Below are positions 56,432 to 64,000 of a DNA stretch of 64,000 bases, in pieces. The stretch comes from Coriobacteriaceae bacterium (GTDB lineage Bacteria > Actinomycetota > Coriobacteriia > Coriobacteriales > Eggerthellaceae). The position numbers were made by a program, and so were the translations under genes. The first letter of the stretch is position 1; the number at the start of each line of letters is the position of its first letter. The DNA is taken from contig SUUE01000004.1 of the NCBI GenBank assembly GCA_015062685.1, forward strand, positions 79,242-143,241. The letters are read 5' to 3'. The notes below the pieces were generated by a model, which saw nothing but the letters and a program-made list of their open reading frames with translations, made no database searches and was not told the DNA's origin.

Positions 56432-59400
56432 TTCTATCGAGGCAAAACTATACAGAGGAATTCAACTTTAGGCTCGCAACCATCAATCAGGTGCTTGCAA
56501 TCGACGGTTGTATAAATACGCTGTCCCAGGCGGTTCATGCAGAAGACTTTTATACAAGGATGCTGAACTCGCTTTATGGTTGGCAGCTTGAGAATAAGAA
56601 TGCCGTAAAACAAAATGCCAAAGGGATTGACCTCATCGACGAAAGCGCGCGTTTGGTCGTGCAGGTTACGGTGACTTGCACAAAGGCGAAGATAGTCCAA
56701 ACATTAACGAAGCAAGTTATGAAAAAGTATGCCGAAGAGGGTTATGCGCTCAAGTTCGTGTTCATCGGTGGGCAGGATAGGAGCGTAAAAGCGAGGAGCT
56801 ACGATAACAAGCATCACGTTAAGTTTGATCCAACGAACGACATTATTCTTAGCGAAGACCTCGTAAAGTATTTCATGCATTTAGATATTGAGGAACAGGA
56901 GCGCGTTCTTCATATCGTACGCCAAGAGATGGGCGATGAGTTCATGCTTTCGGATGAGGTGATCGAGGGCTTCTTCAATCGATCAAAGAGGGAGCTTGGC
57001 TCCAGGTACAACCCCGAGTTGAATGTGCCGGTATCGGAGATGGATTATTACAAGCCATTAATCGATTCAGATTCGGTTAAGGACTCGATTGCGTCTTCTG
57101 CTGCTGCGATTGCCGTCAGCGTAAAGGAAGCTGGAGTCGAAGCTCTCTCAAAAGAAAATCCGGTGAATTGCGACTGCGTCAACTTAGAGCTAGCGTTGCT
57201 CTTTCTCTCCGATCTCGAGGCTCTTGCGTGTGGTCGAGATTACGTTACTGCAGAGAGCGTGCGAAATGCCTTGGCGCATGCAAATGCGATTCTCTATTCA
57301 GGCGACTTTGTTCGCCGCCGGATTGATGGGGCTAGCAAGACCGAAGAGGTGGTCAAGGAAATCCTTATACAGGCTGACCTGTTTGATGAGAGCATGTATG
57401 ATGTAAGGTATGACTTGCTTGACCAAGACTTCATAATCATTAATGGCAATGGCGGTATCGGAAAGTCCCACTTTATCGCTGACCTGTGCGCAAAGGCCAA
57501 TTCATCAGGTACGCCCGCGTTTCTATTCCTTGGGCAAAACTTCGTAGAAAGTGAGTCGCCATTGCGGCAAATGGCCCGAATGGTAGACGCTGACTTATCG
57601 GGTAAAGCGTTTCTTGATGAATTGAGTCGATATACCTCCACGCGCTCAACGAGGGCTATCATTGCGATAGATGCTCTTAATGAAGGTATAGGCCGGCGAT
57701 ACTGGACAAGCCACCTTCACGCACTTAAGGAGTCTATTGACGGTTACGATAACCTCTCATTGATTGTTTCTGTGAGATCGCCATACGAAACGGATGTGAT
57801 TCCAGAATCTCTAGCAGGTTTCCTAGACTCGAATTGCATAACTTTGCAGGGCTTTGATTATTATGACAATGCCGTTGAAGTGTTCTGCTCGCATTACCAT
57901 ATCGATGCTCCGACGATTCCGATTCTCGAAGAAGGCTTGAGAAACCCGCTCTATTTGCGATTGCTGTGCGAAGCGGCGCAAGCGAAGGGCTCAAATATCT
58001 TTGACCTGCGTATGAGCTTTTCCGATGCAGTAGAAGTTGTTGTTGCGAATGTGAATAGAACGCTGGCGAGAAACGATAGGTTGGCTTTTGATCGTCGAAT
58101 AAATATCGTTGAGATGGCTCTTAGGGCGATAGCGTCTGATGAGTCGTTCATTAATTCAGGATGGATTCAATACGAAGCCGCGTTTAATCTTGTCGTTGAG
58201 ACGGTGTCAGGTCGAATGAATAGGCCTTGCGATCTGTTGGGTGCAATGTGCGACGAAGATTTGCTAAGAGTTCAGGGGGATTTCGGAGAATCAACGTTAG
58301 CGTTCGCATTTGAGAGGGTGGGGGACTTCTTTGCAGCAGGCGAGTTACTTCGCAAGGCTGGCGCTGATTCTGGCAAGCCGCTGAACGGCAATGCCAAGGC
58401 ATATTTGAAGGGGCGTATCGAATCCGGGCTTAGAGAGGGCATTCTTGAAGCGTTAGCGATAATGCTTCCCGAGCGGCACGGCGTAGAGCTATTCGAGTGT
58501 TGCGATGAAGAGATGTATGGCAAAATCATATATTGCTTCATCGAGAGCATCCCCTGGAGGCGCACGGAGAATCTATCGGAAGAGACCCGATTGTTCGTTG
58601 AGGAATACATTCTGAAAGACCAAAGCGCCTCGGTACGTTTCTTCAGTAGGCTCATTGATGTTTCTTTCTGGGCTGGCAATGGGCTGAATGCTTTGTATTT
58701 ACACGAGCTATTGCTCGAGATGGATCCTCAAGCCAGGGATGCGGTTTGGTCTTGGACGATGCTCCGTAACGAAAGAATCGAGAGCATTATTGATTGGGTC
58801 TGGAGAAACGCCGCTGCGATTCCGCACGAGTCTTTAGAGCTTGCGGAGATCTTGTTAGCCTGGTGCACGGCAGTGCCTAGCAGGCGAATTCGCGATATGG
58901 CAACAAAGGCTTTATCTTGCTGCTTGGCCGTTGACCCGTCGTGCGCCATGAAACTCATGAGGGCTTTTTCAAGTTGCGATGATGATTACGTAATCGAGCG
59001 AGTTATTGCCGCGATATATGGCGCTGTCTCCAATTCCGAAACCAATGAATCATGGGTTGATGCAGCGTATGCAGCATACGACTTTACATATGGGGGTATC
59101 GAAACATACCCGAATATCATGATCCGCAATTATACCGACTGTCTCGTCTGCTATTTGGTAAGCATAGGCGCTGTTGATAAGGCTGGGTTTCCCGATGTGC
59201 TTCATACGGGCAATAGCGCCTGGTATCAAAAAGAGATATCAAACGCCGATATCGATAAAGAGTTGAATTTGACAGAGCGGCGTTATGGGGAAGATTCCGA
59301 TGAGGCACATAACCTCTGGTGGATTATTCATTCAATGACGACAGAATATGGACGCGGGACGTGTGCATATGGCGATTTCGGGCGCTATATCTTCGGCGGA

Positions 59401-60663
59401 TATGTTGGCTGCTGGAATAATCAATTTGAGTCAGATCAAGATCTTTCCAATCTTGCTTTATGGGAGGTCTTGAAACGTCGCTATGTCCCAGATCTACATT
59501 GTGCTTTTGATCGAGCGGTTAATCGTTACGAGAGGGGGCAAAGCCGCAGATTTGAGAGGCTGTCAAAGAAATACCAATGGGTCGAGACTTTCCGGCTGCT
59601 CGCTCGGCTTATCGATAATTATCCTCCATATAGAGAGGACAGGACATATGATCAGGAATACGAGGAGTATCTAACAAAACGGATGGAAGCTTTTAGCGAG
59701 GCATGTGCTCGCGAAGGCGGTTTCCCTCTCGATTTCCATTTTGAGCCAGAGCTTGATCCCGAGGAACATGTGGAGAGCGTTTGTCGTGTGCCCCTGAAGG
59801 ACTTCGAGATATTCAACGAGCTATCAGCAGTGCGGGATATTGATCCGTCTTTCATTTGCCCCGATGCGAGTGGGATGGCGAGCAACGATGAGGTGCTGGC
59901 GCCTGAGCTGTCCCTGCTGAACGCTAAACTAATTTATGGCGAGGCAGAGTTAAAAGAAGCTTTTGATCAAATTGAGCACGTCATAAGAGACGGGAGGCGA
60001 TTCTTCCCGTTGTCGCTTATCGTTACAAAGAAAGAGACAATGCCCGAGACTGCGGAGGTGCATCTGAACTCGAATTGTGGCTTTGTACGGAGCGACGATG
60101 CCGAGAGGTTCATTGAGTTCTATAAGGCTGAATTCGGGTTGAGTGCTCTTTCGCCTGATCCGCTATTCGTGTATGCGCATGAGTATTGCGGGGGATTTGG
60201 CTACCGGTTTTATGAGGAGCTAAGGAATTCCGAACTTTGCGAAGAAGAGCGGCTGGTGACACCGGCGTCCTACGAATACGTGTGGGAGCCGCCGTATGAT
60301 GGTTCGCTTCATGGTGGAGTGGCAAGGCTTTTGGTGCCGTCGAGGGAGTTCATTGAGTTTTTCGGGTTGAATCAGTTGCCAACGGGGGTATGGGTTGGCG
60401 AAGGCGGCAAGACCGTTTGTATCAACGAGAGCACGGAGGAAGGCTATCAGCTATTGGTTGACTCGGATTATTTGGCCGAGTTTCTTGAATCAAAACAGCT
60501 TGTTCTGGTGCAAGGCAGATACTTCGAGATTTCTTCTCATGAAGAATGTCAAAGGCTTTGGCTGGTTAGCTTCGGAGACGGTGATAGCAATCGTAATGAT
60601 GCACTCATCAGCAAAGAGCAGTATGCCAAGACTCCCGGTTTGCTTGATCAGCTGGGGCCGTAA
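56428..60663 (+). CDS. SMEK-STAND NTPase (Avs-like anti-phage sensor)
   Basis: A 1411-residue protein. Residues 1-110 match the SMEK-type N-terminal domain: HAEDFYTRMLNSLYGWQLEN, then GIDLIDESARLVVQVT with acidic and Gln residues like those of PD-(D/E)xK folds. A P-loop GNGGIGKSHF gives Walker A Lys346; IIAIDALNEG (~410-418) is Walker B, with the STAND-like sensor region VSVRSPYET after it. Residues ~560-1411 are a large helical and mixed sensor region without a named repeat. Avs proteins use such C-terminal regions to bind phage proteins and then activate the N-terminal effector. The ATG at 56428 follows AAGGAG at 7-nt spacing and overlaps the small ORF stop. Assignment to Avs is by architecture. 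Confidence 0.8.
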   Translation: MILSRQNYTEEFNFRLATINQVLAIDGCINTLSQAVHAEDFYTRMLNSLYGWQLENKNAVKQNAKGIDLIDESARLVVQVTVTCTKAKIVQTLTKQVMKKYAEEGYALKFVFIGGQDRSVKARSYDNKHHVKFDPTNDIILSEDLVKYFMHLDIEEQERVLHIVRQEMGDEFMLSDEVIEGFFNRSKRELGSRYNPELNVPVSEMDYYKPLIDSDSVKDSIASSAAAIAVSVKEAGVEALSKENPVNCDCVNLELALLFLSDLEALACGRDYVTAESVRNALAHANAILYSGDFVRRRIDGASKTEEVVKEILIQADLFDESMYDVRYDLLDQDFIIINGNGGIGKSHFIADLCAKANSSGTPAFLFLGQNFVESESPLRQMARMVDADLSGKAFLDELSRYTSTRSTRAIIAIDALNEGIGRRYWTSHLHALKESIDGYDNLSLIVSVRSPYETDVIPESLAGFLDSNCITLQGFDYYDNAVEVFCSHYHIDAPTIPILEEGLRNPLYLRLLCEAAQAKGSNIFDLRMSFSDAVEVVVANVNRTLARNDRLAFDRRINIVEMALRAIASDESFINSGWIQYEAAFNLVVETVSGRMNRPCDLLGAMCDEDLLRVQGDFGESTLAFAFERVGDFFAAGELLRKAGADSGKPLNGNAKAYLKGRIESGLREGILEALAIMLPERHGVELFECCDEEMYGKIIYCFIESIPWRRTENLSEETRLFVEEYILKDQSASVRFFSRLIDVSFWAGNGLNALYLHELLLEMDPQARDAVWSWTMLRNERIESIIDWVWRNAAAIPHESLELAEILLAWCTAVPSRRIRDMATKALSCCLAVDPSCAMKLMRAFSSCDDDYVIERVIAAIYGAVSNSETNESWVDAAYAAYDFTYGGIETYPNIMIRNYTDCLVCYLVSIGAVDKAGFPDVLHTGNSAWYQKEISNADIDKELNLTERRYGEDSDEAHNLWWIIHSMTTEYGRGTCAYGDFGRYIFGGYVGCWNNQFESDQDLSNLALWEVLKRRYVPDLHCAFDRAVNRYERGQSRRFERLSKKYQWVETFRLLARLIDNYPPYREDRTYDQEYEEYLTKRMEAFSEACAREGGFPLDFHFEPELDPEEHVESVCRVPLKDFEIFNELSAVRDIDPSFICPDASGMASNDEVLAPELSLLNAKLIYGEAELKEAFDQIEHVIRDGRRFFPLSLIVTKKETMPETAEVHLNSNCGFVRSDDAERFIEFYKAEFGLSALSPDPLFVYAHEYCGGFGYRFYEELRNSELCEEERLVTPASYEYVWEPPYDGSLHGGVARLLVPSREFIEFFGLNQLPTGVWVGEGGKTVCINESTEEGYQLLVDSDYLAEFLESKQLVLVQGRYFEISSHEECQRLWLVSFGDGDSNRNDALISKEQYAKTPGLLDQLGP

Positions 60664-60760
60664 AGGCTGTAAACAACGGAGCTTTATTACAGAACTCCCA
60701 ATCTAAACGACAGTCGGCACGATGCGCACTGGTGTATTGTGTTTCACCTCGCTTTTGGGC

Positions 60761-62197
60761 TTAAAACCACATGCGAAATGCCTCTTCACGCTCAGCTTCG
60801 TTTAGTCCACATCTTTCAAGTACGCATGCATATACAGTTAACCTTGCCTTCAGGGCCGATACGTAGACCTTCTCATCAATGGAAAGGTAGGCGTTGTGGG
60901 TTATATCATTACGATGTTTCACGAGAGCTTTCATGTCTGGGCGTTCCGTAACGTCTAGACGATAGCGTAGGAGGTTATCGATCGCCGGTCCGATTGCGCT
61001 TTCGTGCCTGTCAATGAGTTGCTGGTATTGCGTATGCGCACTAACATCAATGTGGTCAATTGAGCTGAAAACTCTGCTTCTGTCTTGATCGGTCAAACTC
61101 TCTTGAGGGCTCTCTCGCAGGTATTGTTTGGTAAAAGCATGCAAAGCGTTTCTGAGATCTGCTAGCGCTTCCATTTTCGGAGTGTTCAATCCCAGCTTTT
61201 GGTGTTCGTGCTCGAGTGCGGTACAGATGTTTTTGATTTGCGTATTATGGATTATGTACTCCTGCGCCCAATCTTGGGGCAATACAGACATGTTTGTCCC
61301 GCATCCGCCCAAGTCATTGTTGCGGGCGTTTTTGAAGATGTTCCAGATCTTGTCCCCAATATTACGAATGTCCAGTACGTGGGTCTTGAACCTATAGTTG
61401 CGCTGATTTGGAATCGAATTACGCGTGAATTCATTTATGACATTCGTTACGACGAGACGGTCTCTCAAATTCCCAAATAGTTGGTTTGGAATATCGAGTT
61501 CAGTTTCGATTTTTAAAAATGATACCGTTTGCGACATGGACAAGAATGCAACGAGCCTTGCCATGTGGCCGATGTATTCAAATGCTCGGCTTATTGATTG
61601 GCGCTGGTTGAACACAAGGCGAAATATTGCGATGGTTTCTCCGGTATATCGCGCCGATGTACGCCGGAAAATCTCAAAGCGGGCAATGTCTCTGTCTTCC
61701 ACGTCAATAACCATGGGCGGGATGCTGTATGGTTCAACAATGGGATTAACCTCGTAGGTGCCGTGTGATTCTTCGCGCTTATACCCGCGTTCGGGAATAA
61801 GTAATTCGAGATTTCCTCCGACAAAGCTGATGGCGTCAAATGTGGCTCCTTGCATGTCTTGTTTGTTGATGCCTGAGTGGTAGTTGCCAGGTGTCTGTGT
61901 TCCTATGGCAAATGGGGCTGAGATAGGCAAATAACCGAAAGCGGGTTCGATGTTGTTGTCTCCGTTCAGGTATAGAAATATGCTGCGCTTTGAGAAGGTT
62001 TTTCCTTTGAGAATGTACGGTGAATCTTGCTCTTTAGATAAGATGATTCTGGTTGCTGGGATGGATCTTGGGTCGGTGATTGTGAACACATTGGTGGCTT
62101 CCTCGTATGAGAAGTTAACGTGAACGTTGCTCTGTGTTGTGAAGCCCCCGATGCGATCGCCATAACTCAAGTCCGCGAAGTCAAATTCATCTATCAT
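60761..62197 (-). CDS. HEPN-domain protein, possibly ApeA-like
   Basis: A 478-residue protein. The C-terminal domain contains KHRNDITHNAYLS, an R-N-x3-H HEPN catalytic motif at residues 429-434, in a helical context. The N-terminal ~200 residues are beta-rich (ILKGKTFSKRSIFLYLNG, ATFDAISFVGGNLELLIP), as in ApeA N-terminal domains; that match is loose. ApeA-type proteins stop phage by cutting RNA. The start is taken at 62197, which has GGGAGACC at good spacing; the ATG at 62248 has none. It converges with the STAND gene (97 bp apart) and is divergent from the UPF0489 gene (123 bp). Confidence 0.72.
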   Translation of the reverse strand: MIDEFDFADLSYGDRIGGFTTQSNVHVNFSYEEATNVFTITDPRSIPATRIILSKEQDSPYILKGKTFSKRSIFLYLNGDNNIEPAFGYLPISAPFAIGTQTPGNYHSGINKQDMQGATFDAISFVGGNLELLIPERGYKREESHGTYEVNPIVEPYSIPPMVIDVEDRDIARFEIFRRTSARYTGETIAIFRLVFNQRQSISRAFEYIGHMARLVAFLSMSQTVSFLKIETELDIPNQLFGNLRDRLVVTNVINEFTRNSIPNQRNYRFKTHVLDIRNIGDKIWNIFKNARNNDLGGCGTNMSVLPQDWAQEYIIHNTQIKNICTALEHEHQKLGLNTPKMEALADLRNALHAFTKQYLRESPQESLTDQDRSRVFSSIDHIDVSAHTQYQQLIDRHESAIGPAIDNLLRYRLDVTERPDMKALVKHRNDITHNAYLSIDEKVYVSALKARLTVYACVLERCGLNEAEREEAFRMWF

Positions 62198-62320
62198 GTT
62201 TAGGTCTCCCGACTCTCCATTAGGCTGATCCTGTAATAAGCTACTCATTCAGTGGGATGCATATCGATGGATTAATAGTATGCTATTCACGCATTCAATT
62301 CAGGGGACGGGGGAGTTAAG

Positions 62321-63154
62321 TTGAGATTCTTAGATATAGATCTCGATTTCTTCTTGAGTGACATCCCTACGTTTTCTGGCGCCCACGATGAACGATTGCC
62401 AGATGGGTTAGTTGATGTTTGGGATGACGAAAGGGTTCGAGCTTTCTTTGAGGAGAGTCTTGGACTTTCAGGCAGCAATCGCGTTGAGGCGATGTTTGTT
62501 GAACGCCACGATGGGGTTCTCGACATAATGCTGGGCCGACTGAGACCGAATTCTTATCAGGAGGACAATTCTATTGTGCATGTTGACTCGCATGCGGATC
62601 TTGGTTTTGGCACGAATACAGTTTCAAGGCTTATTGGGATGTCATGTCATGCTTTAGATTGGCGCCGGTCAATTCCGCTCGAGGTATACCGAAATTACGA
62701 TGAAGAGACACGAGGTGAGCTTGACGAAACAAACTATCTTCTTTATGCGATCTTCCTCGAGCTGATATCAAGTATTGATTATGTGCATAACGAAAAACTC
62801 AATCCAAATGGACGAGATGCCGATATCTGCAAAAGCGTCATCGCCGGAATCGACGCGCATGAGTCTGGAAGGATTTGGCTGAGAATTCCAAAGCTGAAGG
62901 ATGGGATTCTGGTAAATGATTTATCTCATGAGCTATTTCCATATTGGGCAGAGGATAGCAATAGAAATGCCACGGTTCCTTTACGTTTCGTTTCACCATT
63001 GGAATGCTCCTATTCTGAGGGCTTTGATCTGGCGTTTTTAGCCCATTCTCAAAGCTATACTCCGCAGGCGTCTGATCGGCTTATTCCGGTTGTGTGTGAT
63101 TACCTTGATTTCGGGCGTGCAGAGGATAAAATGCGCAAGCGTTATTCGAGATGA
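62321..63154 (+). CDS. UPF0489 family protein (arginase/deacetylase-like fold)
   Basis: A 277-residue protein. FLDIDLDFFL at the N-terminus and HVDSHADLGFG at residues 87-97 give the H-x-D-x-H-x-D metal cluster seen in arginase-fold enzymes and in UPF0489; a late DLAFLAHSQSYTP and PVVCDYLDF are also family-like. It may hydrolyse a C-N bond in an unknown substrate. The start is TTG at 62321 after GGGGGAG, with the conserved MRFLDIDLDFF beginning exactly there. Divergent from the HEPN gene, it could be its partner. Confidence 0.75.
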   Translation: MRFLDIDLDFFLSDIPTFSGAHDERLPDGLVDVWDDERVRAFFEESLGLSGSNRVEAMFVERHDGVLDIMLGRLRPNSYQEDNSIVHVDSHADLGFGTNTVSRLIGMSCHALDWRRSIPLEVYRNYDEETRGELDETNYLLYAIFLELISSIDYVHNEKLNPNGRDADICKSVIAGIDAHESGRIWLRIPKLKDGILVNDLSHELFPYWAEDSNRNATVPLRFVSPLECSYSEGFDLAFLAHSQSYTPQASDRLIPVVCDYLDFGRAEDKMRKRYSR

Positions 63155-63347
63155 CGTTTGAATCAGATTTTAATCAGCCACCCTAAGTCAGGCTAAAATC
63201 GCCAAATCCCAGCCAGTCGTTAATCATCTTAAGCTTATGGCAGGCGGCTTGAATGTATACAGGCGTTTTTAGGACGCCTGACGATAAGTAACTCCGATTT
63301 CTCCAGATGAGCCGACACCAATACGTGATGTCATACTAGTGCGAGGT

Positions 63348-63353
63348 TATAAT
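63348..63353 (+). promoter_or_regulatory. TATAAT -10 box of the last gene
   Basis: TATAAT lies 36 bp before the ATG at 63390, leaving a leader with GGAGGC as ribosome site. The remaining gap from 63155 contains a CAGGCG/CGCCTG hairpin (63260-63280) and nothing else recognisable. Confidence 0.5.
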
Positions 63354-63389
63354 AAAGATGAGATAAAGGCTCAACAATTTGGAGGCAAA

Positions 63390-64000
63390 ATGCGTTTGCC
63401 CAGTGCTGAAATTGAGTATTCAAACCGTTCGATTGTTCAATCATTGAACAACGCCTCATTTCTTAGTCGTGGCGTTGTGGCGCAAGCGGCGCTGAATAAT
63501 ATGAGGAACCTTACAGAACATGTGCTTGTATACGCTGCGTTTGGTGATAGTGTCCCTTATCAGGACTATTGGAAAGCAATAAAGGATGCGCTTGATCAGG
63601 CAAAGCGCTGTAAGAAGCGTCGATTCATTTGGGATTTCCATTTCAATCTCCAAAAGGTCGTATCGCACTACACCCCATCTGAGACTTCGTCTGAGAGGCT
63701 GCTTTTAAGGTATCTCGAATTGCTATTTCTTCTCCGGAAATACGCTCAGGAGGAACTGGGCATTTCGATATTGCAAAATCTTGAACTATTCCCTGTAAAG
63801 CAAGATAATGCGCTGGTTCATTACTACTCTGAGATTGCAGATAAAACCGAACAATTCATTTTGAGCGGAGATTATACATTCGGAAAAGACAGGTACTATA
63901 TCACCTCGTCAAAACCAATTGTTCTTAATAATCGGATAGTCTATGAACTTTCGCTCACTGCTGCTTTGGACGGGTGCGGCAAGACCGACCGGGTGATCGC
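63390..64000 (+). CDS. Large unknown protein with N-terminal HEPN-type motif (partial)
   Basis: Open to the window edge, at least 203 residues, starting MRLPSAEIEYSNRSIVQSL after GGAGGC. Residues 39-44 read RNLTEH, a third R-N-x3-H motif in this island, within NNMRNLTEHVLVYAAFGD. Later parts include HFNLQKVVSHYTPSE, SSERLLLRYLELLFLLRKYA and YYITSSKPIVLNNRIVYEL. I do not recognise the family by name. By position and composition it belongs to the defence block. Confidence 0.75.
   Translation, partial: MRLPSAEIEYSNRSIVQSLNNASFLSRGVVAQAALNNMRNLTEHVLVYAAFGDSVPYQDYWKAIKDALDQAKRCKKRRFIWDFHFNLQKVVSHYTPSETSSERLLLRYLELLFLLRKYAQEELGISILQNLELFPVKQDNALVHYYSEIADKTEQFILSGDYTFGKDRYYITSSKPIVLNNRIVYELSLTAALDGCGKTDRVI

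Noticed and set aside
62198-62248. Earlier ATG for the HEPN/ApeA-like gene
   Set aside because: It lacks a ribosome site, whereas the ATG at 62197 has GGGAG at normal spacing.

Overview
The window looks like chromosome of a high-GC anaerobic actinobacterium of the class Coriobacteriia, probably Eggerthellaceae. This is inferred from gene content and style, not from a database search: soluble molybdopterin oxidoreductases with PsrB/NrfD-type partners, a ftsZ-pgeF-yggS-sepF-proC-yggT-divIVA division cluster, a his cluster with a fused hisZ-hisG, GatCAB, LytR-CpsA-Psr proteins and a LicD/ribitol-type teichoic acid locus.

Layout. (1) 0.1-13.0 kb, redox metabolism: a three-gene molybdoenzyme operon (catalytic subunit, four-cluster ferredoxin, NrfD-like membrane subunit), a lone CCG-domain Fe-S protein, a second molybdopterin enzyme that appears to be transcribed without a leader, and an operon of a DUF2064 transferase, a zinc-ribbon radical SAM protein and a ferredoxin-DUF169 protein. 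(2) 13.2-19.3 kb: GNAT acetyltransferase, PadR regulator, CPA1 antiporter and argS, separated by repeat-rich DNA. (3) 19.7-25.6 kb: division cluster. (4) 25.9-27.7 kb: a compact LarC1-like gene and a nuclease-like protein, bracketed by oppositely oriented paired-palindrome elements. (5) 28.1-31.6 kb: gatCAB. (6) 31.7-35.0 kb: two family-2 glycosyltransferase genes. (7) 35.2-43.3 kb: hisZG-D-C-B-H-A-F-I. (8) 43.5-51.9 kb: cell-wall polymer genes (two LCP proteins, a polyprenyl-phosphate sugar transferase, LicD, TarI-, TarJ- and TagF/TarL-like proteins). (9) 51.9-64.0 kb: a lower-GC accessory block that reads as a defence island, with a DUF3825 protein, three proteins carrying RNx3H HEPN-type motifs, a Shedu (DUF4263) nuclease, a 1411-residue SMEK-STAND ATPase with a possible translationally coupled 41-residue ORF in front, a UPF0489 arginase-fold protein, and a candidate small RNA.

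The intergenic DNA of the core regions is unusual. It carries at least 31 copies of a GTAGGGGCG hairpin repeat, several of which supply the stop codon of the gene before them; 107-bp double-hairpin (REPIN-like) elements; three copies of an approximately 210-bp pair of palindromes; long-arm hairpins whose arms differ but whose 51-nt loop is conserved; and a TTTTCCCCGCGGGAAAA palindrome. None of these families was seen beyond 51.92 kb, which supports separate acquisition of the defence block.

No rRNA, tRNA, CRISPR array, transposase or integrase was recognised.
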